Shown: positions 1 through 5,507, numbered from the stretch's first letter. The stretch: 12,590 bases of DNA from an uncultured Variovorax sp. (GCA_946478645.1 CAMLCW010000130.1:1-12590), one strand, 5' to 3'. The notes: a model not told the origin generated them from the sequence alone. Made by a program: numbers and translations.

Positions 1-794
1 CCGCGGTGCAGCGTGCTGCGGTTGTCCCACATCACCAGGTCGCCGACGCGCCATTCGTGGCTGTAGACGCGCTCGCGCTGCGTTGCATGCTCGAGCAGGT
101 CGAGCAGGTAGATGCGGCCTTCCGCGATGGGCCAGCCGACGATCTCGCGCGCATGCACGCCCACGAACAGCAGCTTGCGGCCCGAGCCCGGGTGCGTTTC
201 CACCAGCGGCCAGACGGCCGGCGGGATCGCCTTCTTCTGCGCGTCGGTGTAGGCGTCGTCGCCGAGCAGCAGCCGCGTGTGCAGCGCATAGTGCTCGGCG
301 CGCAGGTCCGCGATCTCATGCCTGGTGCGCTCGGGCAGCGTGTCGTAGGCCGCGCGCAGGTCGGCAAATTCCGTGGTGCCGCCCCAGCTCGGCAGCACCA
401 CCGCCTGCAGCATGGAGTAGGCCGCGCGCGGGTTCTGGAACGAGCTGTCGCTGTGCCAAAGCTGGTTGGCAAAGTTCGACAGGTTCTTCGGCGAATCGCG
501 GCGCGCCACGTTGCCTTCGGCGTCGACGTTGGAGATGTCGATCAGCCGCTCGTCCTCGAGCCGCTCGGGCCGGCGGAACACTTTCTTGAGCCCGATGTCG
601 AGCGGGCCGAAGGACTTCGCGAAGTCGAGCTGCTGCTGGCCCGAGAGCGGGCAGTCGCGCCAGACCAGCACGGCGTATTGGTCCATCGCGGCGCGGATGT
701 CGTCGATGTCGGACTGGCCGAGCGGGCGGCCGATGTCGATGCCGCTGGCCTCGGCCGCAAAGACCGGGTGAAGGGGCTTGAGTTGCAATGTCAT
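1..794 (-). CDS. TfdA-family Fe(II)/2-oxoglutarate-dependent dioxygenase (3' end cut by window edge)
   Basis: 264 codons are visible from the ATG at 794-792; the stop lies outside the window. The protein begins MTLQLKPLHPVFAAEASGID, typical of the TfdA/TauD family. The iron-binding HxD motif is in NFANQLWHSDSS (His114, Asp116). The distal histidine is in GDLVMWDNRSTLHR (His263), two codons from the edge, so only about 20-25 C-terminal residues including the 2-oxoglutarate-binding arginine should be missing. The segments GGTTEFADLR, RAEHYAL, GSGRKLLF and LLEHATQRE closely match what I recall of Cupriavidus TfdA (2,4-D dioxygenase), more than TauD. Such enzymes hydroxylate an aryloxy- or alkanoate-type substrate with decarboxylation of 2-oxoglutarate in the cytoplasm. 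The true substrate cannot be read from sequence. It lies 37 bp after the Bug receptor gene, probably in the same transcript. No clear Shine-Dalgarno precedes the ATG, and the in-frame upstream stretch offers no better start. Confidence 0.9.
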   Translation of the reverse strand, partial: MTLQLKPLHPVFAAEASGIDIGRPLGQSDIDDIRAAMDQYAVLVWRDCPLSGQQQLDFAKSFGPLDIGLKKVFRRPERLEDERLIDISNVDAEGNVARRDSPKNLSNFANQLWHSDSSFQNPRAAYSMLQAVVLPSWGGTTEFADLRAAYDTLPERTRHEIADLRAEHYALHTRLLLGDDAYTDAQKKAIPPAVWPLVETHPGSGRKLLFVGVHAREIVGWPIAEGRIYLLDLLEHATQRERVYSHEWRVGDLVMWDNRSTLHR

Positions 795-831
795 GGGGTT
801 CGGATGACGTGGTTCGGAGGGGAGGATGGGA

Positions 832-1818
832 CTATTCGGCCTGGATGCCCGCGTCGGCGATGGTCTTGGCCCAGCGCTTCATCTCGGCCTGCACGAAGGC
901 ATCGAACTGCGCCGAGGTCGAGGCGACCACCGTCATGCCCTGTTCCTCGATGCGCTTGCGCATGTCGGGCGCGTTGAGCACGCGGGCGATGTCCTGCTGC
1001 ATCTTCTGCACGGCCGCCGCGGGCGTGGCGCGCGGCGCCACGAAGCCGAGCAGCGCATTGACGTGGAAGCCCGGCAGCGTCTCGGCGACGGTCGGGTAGT
1101 CGAAGCCCGGCACGCGCCGCTCGCCGAGCGTGGCGATCATCTTCATGCGCCCGGCCTTCACGAAAGGCAGCACCGACAGCAGCGGATCGAACACCAGGTC
1201 GATGCGCCCGCCCATCAGCTCGGTGTGCGCCGGCGCGCTGCCCTTGAACGGCGCATGCAGCATGTCGAAGCCGGCCTCGCGCTTGAGCAGCTCGGCGCCA
1301 AGGTGCGTGGTGCTGCCCGCGCCCGGCGTGCCGTAGGTCAGCTTGCCGGGATTCTTCTTCGCGTAGGCGATCAGTTCGCGCACGTTGTTGAACGGCGTGT
1401 CGGGCCGCGCGACGATCGCGAGCTCGAGATTGGCGATCTGCGTGATGCCCGCGAGGTCCTTCACCGTGTCGTACGGCAGGCTCCGGCGCAGCGACGGATT
1501 GACCGCGAAAGAGGAATTCACCATGCCGATGGTCAGCCCGTCGGGCGCCGACTTGGCGACGAAATCGGCCCCGATCGCGGTGCCGGCCCCGGGCTTGTAG
1601 TCGATGATCACCGGCTGGCCCCAGATCTCCTGCAGCTTCTGGCCGATCAGCCGGCCCACCGTGTCGGTCGGCCCGCCGGGCGCGAACGGGATGATGATCT
1701 TGACCGGGCCGGCCGGGAAGTCGCGGGCCATGGCGCACAGCGGAGCGGCGAGCCCCGCGAGCGCCAGGCCGGTGGAAAGCAGCAGTTGCCGCCGGGTCGG
1801 CGGGTGCATCGTGTGCAT
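832..1818 (-). CDS. Bug/TctC-family tripartite tricarboxylate transporter substrate-binding protein
   Basis: A 328-residue periplasmic solute receptor of the Bug family (very numerous in Burkholderiales), which normally binds carboxylates for TctAB-type uptake or for sensing. Residues 1-31 form an export signal with an n-region TRRQLLLSTG (Tat-like RR at 9-10), a hydrophobic core and cleavage near AMA/RDFP. The family block KIIIPFAPGGPTDTVGRLIG (40-59) carries the Bug ligand-binding loop, followed by WGQPVIIDYKPGAGT (66-80), APDGLTIGM and YGTPGAGSTTHLGAELLK. Length is normal for the family. The ATG at 1818-1816 has an AAGAGAG ribosome site (plus-strand 1825-1831); an in-frame ATG three codons later is possible. 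No TctA/TctB membrane genes are in the window. Pairing with a downstream TfdA-type oxygenase and a divergent IclR regulator suggests it captures the oxygenase substrate or a related acid (inference). Confidence 0.95.
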   Translation of the reverse strand: MHTMHPPTRRQLLLSTGLALAGLAAPLCAMARDFPAGPVKIIIPFAPGGPTDTVGRLIGQKLQEIWGQPVIIDYKPGAGTAIGADFVAKSAPDGLTIGMVNSSFAVNPSLRRSLPYDTVKDLAGITQIANLELAIVARPDTPFNNVRELIAYAKKNPGKLTYGTPGAGSTTHLGAELLKREAGFDMLHAPFKGSAPAHTELMGGRIDLVFDPLLSVLPFVKAGRMKMIATLGERRVPGFDYPTVAETLPGFHVNALLGFVAPRATPAAAVQKMQQDIARVLNAPDMRKRIEEQGMTVVASTSAQFDAFVQAEMKRWAKTIADAGIQAE

Positions 1819-1837
1819 GGCTTGTCTCTCTTTTTAA

Positions 1838-1852
1838 TGGAACAATGTTCCG
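1838..1852. promoter_or_regulatory. Candidate IclR-type operator O1 (TGGAACAATGTTCCG)
   Basis: Perfect 5-bp inverted repeat GGAAC-AAT-GTTCC. It sits directly downstream of the predicted -10 of the receptor gene and about 20 bp before that gene's ATG. The half-site style (TGRAAC-N3-GTTYC) resembles IclR-family operators such as those of KdgR. With the divergent IclR gene beside it, it is the obvious candidate binding site. That this protein binds here is inference. Confidence 0.55.
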
Positions 1853-1853
1853 A

Positions 1854-1882
1854 AATATGATCGACTTGGGCTGCGAGGTCAA
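1854..1882 (-). promoter_or_regulatory. Predicted sigma70-type promoter of the Bug-dioxygenase transcript
   Basis: Read on the minus strand, TTGACC (plus 1877-1882) is followed after 17 bp by CATATT (plus 1854-1859). The -35 hexamer matches 5 of 6 consensus bases, the -10 matches 4 of 6, and spacing is ideal. The expected start of transcription, near 1846-1848, falls inside the dyad at 1838-1852, so a bound repressor would block initiation. Confidence 0.6.
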
Positions 1883-1890
1883 TAGAAAAA

Positions 1891-1905
1891 TGAAACGGTG
1901 TTTTG
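1891..1905. promoter_or_regulatory. Candidate IclR-type operator O2 (TGAAACGGTGTTTTG)
   Basis: A degenerate copy of O1: TGAAAC-GGT-GTTTTG has the same arm length and the same 3-bp spacer, with one arm mismatch. It ends 4 bp before the ATG of the IclR gene, where binding could repress the regulator itself. Its centre (1898) is 53 bp from the centre of O1 (1845), close to five helical turns. Confidence 0.4.
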
Positions 1906-1909
1906 AAAA

Positions 1910-2716
1910 ATGAATGAACGACTGGAATCCAGCGGCGGCGGCGGCGCCGAGGTGGCGGCGCTGGCGCGCGGGCTGGCGCTGCTGCGCGTGGTGGGCGATG
2001 CCGCGGGGCCGCTGAGCAACCGCGAACTGGCCGACGCGACCGGCATCCCGAAGGCCACCGTCTCGCGACTGACGGCGACGCTGGTCTCGGCCGGCTACCT
2101 GCGCCAGGCGGCCGACACCGAGCGCTTCGCCCTCGGGCCCGCGCTGCTCGACCTGAGCAACCGCTACCTGCGCCATTTCGACCTGCGCGCGGCGGTGCGC
2201 CCGCACCTCGTCGCGTTGTCGGAGTTCGCGGGCGCCAGCGTGCACATGGGCGTGCGCGACGACCTCGACATCCTCATCATCGATTCGCTGCGGCCGCGCA
2301 CCGCGCTGATCACCTCGCGCATCGAGATCGGCTCGCGCATGACGATCGCGACCTCGGCCTCCGGGCGGGCCTACCTGGCGAGCCTTGAGCCGCCCGAGCG
2401 CGAGGCCATGCTCCAGCGCATCCGCCTGGCCAGCGGCGAGGGCTGGGCCGCGCTCGCGCCACGCCTCGCCGCGGGGCTCGAGGAGCACGCGCGCCTGGGC
2501 TACTGCAGTTCGTTCGGCGAATGGAATCCGCACATCCACGCGCTCGGCTTCGCGGTGCGCGGGCCGCAGGGCGAGCGCTTCGCCTTCAGCTGCGGCGGGC
2601 CGGCCTACCTGCTGCCGCGCGACATGATGATCGCCAAGGTGGCGCCGCGGCTGCTCGAGACGGTGGCGCGCATCCGGGAGGAGATCGGGGCGGGGGCGGC
2701 TGCGGATTCTCAGTGA
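1910..2716 (+). CDS. IclR-family transcriptional regulator
   Basis: A 268-residue cytoplasmic DNA-binding regulator of normal IclR length. The winged helix-turn-helix spans about residues 14-85; the recognition part is LSNRELADATGIPKATVSRL (35-54), with the wing near LRQAADTERFALG. The effector domain covers about 90-262. It includes VHMGVRDDLDILIIDS, SRMTIATSASGRAYLA and GYCSSFGEWNPHIHALGFAV, the last being the equivalent of the conserved GEW...A..PV block near the ligand pocket. It is transcribed divergently from the Bug-dioxygenase genes with a 91-bp gap that contains two dyads, so it probably controls both directions. The start ATG at 1910 has only a weak ribosome site, and no longer in-frame start exists because a TGA lies just upstream. 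The effector is unknown and is probably related to the dioxygenase pathway. Confidence 0.95.
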   Translation: MNERLESSGGGGAEVAALARGLALLRVVGDAAGPLSNRELADATGIPKATVSRLTATLVSAGYLRQAADTERFALGPALLDLSNRYLRHFDLRAAVRPHLVALSEFAGASVHMGVRDDLDILIIDSLRPRTALITSRIEIGSRMTIATSASGRAYLASLEPPEREAMLQRIRLASGEGWAALAPRLAAGLEEHARLGYCSSFGEWNPHIHALGFAVRGPQGERFAFSCGGPAYLLPRDMMIAKVAPRLLETVARIREEIGAGAAADSQ

Positions 2717-2749
2717 GGGTTGGACCCCGACCGCCTTTGGATTCAACCC
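2717..2749 (+). terminator. Weak terminator-like hairpin after the IclR gene
   Basis: Immediately after the IclR stop, GGGTTGGA (2717-2724) can pair with TTCAACCC (2742-2749), an 8-bp stem including one G-T pair, over a 17-nt loop, followed by TTTCGGG. The loop is long and the T-tract very short, so intrinsic termination is uncertain. Confidence 0.3.
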
Positions 2750-2787
2750 TTTCGGGCCGATGAATTTCTCGGCTTTGAACCGTCGTC

Positions 2788-2953
2788 CCACTCAGATGGA
2801 GTTCTTCGCGAGGCTGGAAGGAATGTCTGGTTGTGGCCGGTTCCGGCCTGTTGGTCGCATTCTGCCGTGCCCGTCCGGCACGACGCAGCGCCGAGCCGGT
2901 GCTCTTCGGCAGGCCTTCGCTCCTCCGCAGAATCGGAGTTCCATTCTCAGTGG
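2788..2953. repeat. Intergenic element with imperfect inverted repeats and internal hairpins
   Basis: CCACTCAGATGGAGTTC (2788-2804) is matched on the opposite strand by CCACTGAGAATGGAACTC (plus 2936-2953). Weaker similarity continues inward to about 2821 and 2914 (GCGAGGCTGGAAGG against GCGGAGGAGCGAAGG). Between the arms are strong local dyads: GGCCGG-TT-CCGGCC (2835-2848), CGTGCC-N5-GGCACG (2866-2882) and CTCCG-N6-CGGAG (2923-2938). The stretch is less GC-rich than its surroundings and has no convincing gene. It may be a small dispersed (REP/MITE-like) element; whether it is repeated elsewhere in the genome cannot be seen from one window. Confidence 0.4.
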
Positions 2954-3015
2954 AAAAAATTCCAAGCCCAGCGAAAACCAACAGCCGCGCGCTAATGGGA
3001 TTGTTTGCAACGCGC

Positions 3016-3035
3016 CCGTCACATGCCGGTGACAG
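3016..3035. promoter_or_regulatory. Palindrome / Pho-box-like site upstream of the STN-sigma operon
   Basis: GTCAC-ATGCCG-GTGAC (3018-3033) is a perfect 5-bp dyad. Read on the minus strand the same bases give CTGTCAC-CGGC-ATGTGAC, two heptamers 11 bp apart, matching the PhoB direct repeat CTGTCAY at 7/7 and 5/7 positions. The plus strand gives a poorer version. It ends 30 bp before the chosen start codon. It could be a dyad operator, a PhoB site or chance. Confidence 0.25.
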
Positions 3036-3065
3036 CATGCAAATTTCCCGAATGGCGCGCGCTCC

Positions 3066-3806
3066 TTGCCGACCCGATTTCCTTTCCTGCCGCTCTGCGG
3101 GCTGGTGCTGTGCCGCGCGGCCGCATCGGCCTGCGCGGCTGAGGCGTCCGCCACGGACCCACTGCCGCCGCCCGCAGCCGAACGGGCGCCGGACGATGCC
3201 GCCATCGCCTTCGACCTGCCGGCGCTGCCGCTGGCCGATGCGCTCAAGCGCTATGCCGCGCTGACGCGGCAGCCCGCGCTCTTTCGCAGCGAGATCCTGG
3301 CGGGGCGCACTTCTTCTGCGGTGCGTGGCCGCTACGCGCCCGATGCCGCGCTGCGCCTGCTGCTCGAAGGCACGGGCCTGGTCGCGGAGCAGGTGCGCAC
3401 GGGGTCGGGCCCCACGCTGGCCCTGAAGCCTGCAGAACCGGCCGCCGCGCCGCCGCCGCGCGCCGCGAGCCTGGGCAGCCTCGCGGGCTATCCGGGCCTG
3501 GTGCAGGCGCGCGTGTGGCAGGCCTTGTGCGATGACCCGCGCACCCGCCCGGGCGCCTACCGCTCGCTGCTGCGCTTCGAGGTCGATGCCACTGGCCGGC
3601 TGCAGCGGCCGCGGCTGCTCGGCTCCAGCGGCGATGCCGCGCGGGACGCGGCCATGCTGCGCGCGCTCGAGGCGGTGCGCCTGGCTGAGGCGCCGCCGCC
3701 GGGCATGCCCCAGCCCCTGACCCTGCTGGTGCGCCCGACGCCACCGGGCGGCGCCCCCGAGTGCCGCGACGCTGCGGATTCCCCTGCGGAATCCCCCGCC
3801 GATTGA
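3066..3806 (+). CDS. Barrel-less cell-surface signalling receptor: STN domain plus TonB C-terminal-like domain (VreA-like)
   Basis: 246 residues. An N-terminal hydrophobic stretch (about 5-25, ending SACAAEA) looks like a signal peptide, so the protein should be periplasmic. Residues 47-121 form an STN (secretin/TonB short N-terminal) domain: IAFDLPALPLADALKRYAAL, then a VRGRYAPDAALRLLLEGTGL block. This fold is the signalling domain of FecA-type receptors. An Ala/Pro linker (122-140) leads to a TonB-C-like domain (about 142-223) with LLRFEVDATGRLQ, LLGSSGD and a following helix. There is no TonB-dependent beta-barrel, which matches VreA of the P. aeruginosa PUMA3 system. The gene ends 4 bp before the sigma factor gene. 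The start is uncertain: the frame is closed by a TGA at 3030 and has no ATG or GTG before the TTG at 3066, and no good ribosome site is visible. A GTG at 3105 would destroy the signal peptide. Confidence 0.8.
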   Translation: MPTRFPFLPLCGLVLCRAAASACAAEASATDPLPPPAAERAPDDAAIAFDLPALPLADALKRYAALTRQPALFRSEILAGRTSSAVRGRYAPDAALRLLLEGTGLVAEQVRTGSGPTLALKPAEPAAAPPPRAASLGSLAGYPGLVQARVWQALCDDPRTRPGAYRSLLRFEVDATGRLQRPRLLGSSGDAARDAAMLRALEAVRLAEAPPPGMPQPLTLLVRPTPPGGAPECRDAADSPAESPAD

Positions 3807-3810
3807 CGCC

Positions 3811-4329
3811 ATGGCCGAAGACGCACGCCCCCTGCTGATGGACTACCTGTCGCGTCACTACGACGCGCTCAAGCGCCAACTCGGGCGGGCGCTGCGCAAT
3901 GCCGATCTGGCGGAGGACGCGCTGCACGACACCTGGCTGCGCGTGAACGATCAGGGCGGCAGCGCCGACGGGCCGATCCAGCGCCCGGGCGGCTACCTCG
4001 TGCGGATGGCCTTCAATATCGCGCTCGACATCCAGCGCCGCCAGAGCCGCAACCTGCCGCTCGATGAGATCGACGCCTTGCTGGAGCTCGCCGACACCGC
4101 GCCCGGCCCGGACCGCATCGCCGAGGCGCGTTCGCAGCTCGACGCGGTCGCGAGGCTGCTCGACCGCATGCCCGCGCGGCGGCGCGAGGTGGTCGTGCTG
4201 GTGCACATGGAAGGGCTCACGCAGCCCGAGGTGGCGCGGCGCCTCGGCGTTTCGCTGCGCACCGTCGAATACGAACTCAAGCATGCGCACGACCACCTGA
4301 GCGCGAGGATCGACCATGGCGAAAAATGA
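3811..4329 (+). CDS. FecI-type ECF RNA polymerase sigma factor
   Basis: 172 residues, normal for the FecI-like ECF group. Sigma region 2 covers about residues 8-80, with ADLAEDALHDTWLRV (31-45) and PGGYLVRMAFNIALDIQRRQ (59-78), the part that melts and reads the -10 element. Sigma region 4 covers about 112-166: PARRREVVVLVHMEGLTQPE followed by the helix-turn-helix VARRLGVSLRTVEYELKHAH, which reads the -35. It starts 4 bp after the STN gene stop, so the two are co-transcribed and probably translationally coupled. The FecR-type regulator follows after 96 bp rather than overlapping. Likely target promoters are the two copies of TTGCGGG-N9-GCCCGTTCGTCG before fecR and the exoprotein gene (inference). 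No such motif precedes its own operon, so it seems not to be autoregulated. Confidence 0.95.
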   Translation: MAEDARPLLMDYLSRHYDALKRQLGRALRNADLAEDALHDTWLRVNDQGGSADGPIQRPGGYLVRMAFNIALDIQRRQSRNLPLDEIDALLELADTAPGPDRIAEARSQLDAVARLLDRMPARRREVVVLVHMEGLTQPEVARRLGVSLRTVEYELKHAHDHLSARIDHGEK

Positions 4330-4357
4330 TTGCGGGGTCCGGCCGGCCCGTTCGTCG
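4330..4357 (+). promoter_or_regulatory. Predicted ECF sigma promoter of the FecR-type gene
   Basis: TTGCGGG (4330-4336), 9 bp, then GCCCGTTCGTCG (4346-4357). If TGCGGG is the -35 and CGTC (4353-4356) the -10, the spacer is 16 bp, normal for ECF sigma factors, whose -10 elements often contain CGTC. It begins at the base after the sigma gene's stop and is repeated with exact spacing before the exoprotein gene. Transcription would start near 4363, giving a leader of about 60 bases. Confidence 0.65.
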
Positions 4358-4425
4358 TATGGGGTGAAGCACCGCATCGCCCCGCGCCGCAGCACGGACC
4401 GAGCCCCCCTTGAAAGGCAGCGGCC

Positions 4426-5451
4426 GTGACGCATGACGCCATGACTCCGTCGAACGACCGCGCCTTGCCGGCCGACGACGACACCCGTCGCCAGGCCTGG
4501 GAATGGCTGCGCCTGTTCCATTCGGGCGCGGTCAAGCCGCAGGACGCCGAGCGCTTCAAGCGGTGGGTGGCGCGCAGCCACCTCCATGCGGCGGCCCTGC
4601 GCGAAGCGAAGGCGCAATGGGCTGCGCTCGGCCCGGCCGCCGCCGAGCTGCTGCGCACCAATGCCGAAGCAGCGGCCTTCCATGCACGCCACCGGCCGCG
4701 GCCGGCGCTGCCCCGCCGTGCCTTCCTCGGCGCGGCCGCGGGCGCGGCGGCCATGGCCGGCGTGGCGGGCGTGGCCGTGTTCCGCCCGCCCGCAGGGCTG
4801 TGGCCCGTACCGGGCGAGTGGGGCGCCGACTACCGCACCGCCACCGGCGAGCAGCTGGTGGTGGACCTGAGCGAGCGGGTGCAGGTCACCCTCAACACCC
4901 AGACCCGCATCCGGCGTCGCACGGCCGACGGCCACACGACCAGCGTCGAACTGCTCGCGGGCGAGGCCGCTTTCGACCTGCCGTCCCGCGGCCGCGGCGA
5001 GCAAGCCTTCGGCGTCGTCGCGGGCGCCGGGCGCAGCTTGGCCGCGGCGGGGCGCTTCGAGGTCCGCTACCTGCACGACAAGGTCTGCGTCACCTGCATC
5101 GAGGGCGCGGTCCGCGTGGAGCACCCCGCCGGCACGCGCGAGCTCGGCGCGCGCCAGCAGACGGTGTACGACGCCAGGTCGGTGAGCGGCGTGGCGCTGG
5201 TGGGCGGCGCGAACCTTGCGGCTTGGCGCAAGGGCGCGCTGGTGTTCACCGAGACGCGCCTGTCCGACGTGCTCGACGAGATCAACCGCTATCGACCCGG
5301 CCGCGTGCTGTTGATGAACACCGCGGCGCGCGACCGGCCCGTCACGGGCAGCTTCTACATCGCGTCGCTCGACCTCGCGCTGGCGCAGCTGCAGCACGCC
5401 TTCGATCTGCAGGCCCGTTCGCTGCCGGGCGGGGTGGTCGTGCTGAGCTGA
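4426..5451 (+). CDS. FecR-type anti-sigma / sigma regulator, inner-membrane
   Basis: 341 residues. Residues 20-66 form the cytoplasmic N-terminal FecR (DUF4880-type) domain that holds the sigma factor: RRQAWEWLRLFHSGAVKPQD and RFKRWVARSHLHAAAL. A single membrane segment follows (about 98-119), preceded by a twin arginine in PRRAFLGAAAG. The periplasmic FecR domain spans about 130-255 (YRTATGEQLVVDLSERVQV, LLAGEAAFDL, VTCIEGAVRV). The classic AWRKGALVFTETRLSDVLDEINRY block (266-289) opens a C-terminal STN-like domain that should meet the STN protein encoded at 3066-3806. The start is GTG at 4426, with AAAGG 8 bp upstream; ATG at 4441 is an in-frame alternative. It has its own predicted ECF promoter. 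In this family the protein is cleaved on signalling and its N-terminal part activates or frees the sigma factor. Confidence 0.95.
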   Translation: MTHDAMTPSNDRALPADDDTRRQAWEWLRLFHSGAVKPQDAERFKRWVARSHLHAAALREAKAQWAALGPAAAELLRTNAEAAAFHARHRPRPALPRRAFLGAAAGAAAMAGVAGVAVFRPPAGLWPVPGEWGADYRTATGEQLVVDLSERVQVTLNTQTRIRRRTADGHTTSVELLAGEAAFDLPSRGRGEQAFGVVAGAGRSLAAAGRFEVRYLHDKVCVTCIEGAVRVEHPAGTRELGARQQTVYDARSVSGVALVGGANLAAWRKGALVFTETRLSDVLDEINRYRPGRVLLMNTAARDRPVTGSFYIASLDLALAQLQHAFDLQARSLPGGVVVLS

Positions 5452-5479
5452 ACAAAAAGGAAGTCGCGGGAGAAATAGT

Positions 5480-5507
5480 TTGCGGGAGATGGGGTGCCCG
5501 TTCGTCG
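5480..5507 (+). promoter_or_regulatory. Predicted ECF sigma promoter of the exoprotein gene
   Basis: TTGCGGG (5480-5486), 9 bp, GCCCGTTCGTCG (5496-5507): same sequence and spacing as at 4330-4357, while the 9 bp between differ, as expected of a conserved protein-contact pattern. Transcription would start near 5513, about 30 bases before the ATG at 5544. The octamer GCGGGAGA occurs both 16 bp upstream (5466-5473) and overlapping the -35 (5482-5489). Confidence 0.65.

Larger units (their letters stand above)
2717..3065. other. 349-bp gap between the catabolic unit and the signalling module
   Basis: No credible gene on either strand. Open frames crossing it are continuations of antisense shadows or encode compositionally odd peptides. 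It contains the weak hairpin at 2717-2749, the inverted-repeat element at 2788-2953, an A-rich dyad TGGAAAAAATTCCA (2951-2964) and the palindrome at 3018-3033. Its 3' part must carry the promoter of the STN-sigma operon, but I see no convincing sigma70 hexamers and no copy of the 28-bp ECF motif found further downstream. Confidence 0.6.

Noticed and set aside
791..2791. 666-codon minus-strand open frame and a 344-codon plus-strand frame (826-1860)
   Set aside because: Both overlap the Bug and IclR genes in other frames; composition is Arg/Gly/Ala-rich and lacks family features.
2951..2964. TGGAAAAAATTCCA as a third IclR operator
   Set aside because: The arms resemble the operators, but the spacer is 4 bp in a poly-A tract instead of 3 bp within GAAC/GTTC arms, it lies behind the regulator gene, and it is near the inverted-repeat element.
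3004..3025. TTGCAACGCGCCCGTCAC as a third copy of the ECF motif before the STN gene
   Set aside because: Only fragments match (TTGC and GCCCGT), with a 2-bp gap instead of 9, and the TTCGTCG part is missing.
2586..3247. Minus-strand peptides in the 2717-3065 gap as a real gene
   Set aside because: They run as continuations of antisense shadows through the STN gene, have no ribosome site or recognisable domain, and the gap is better explained by non-coding dyads.
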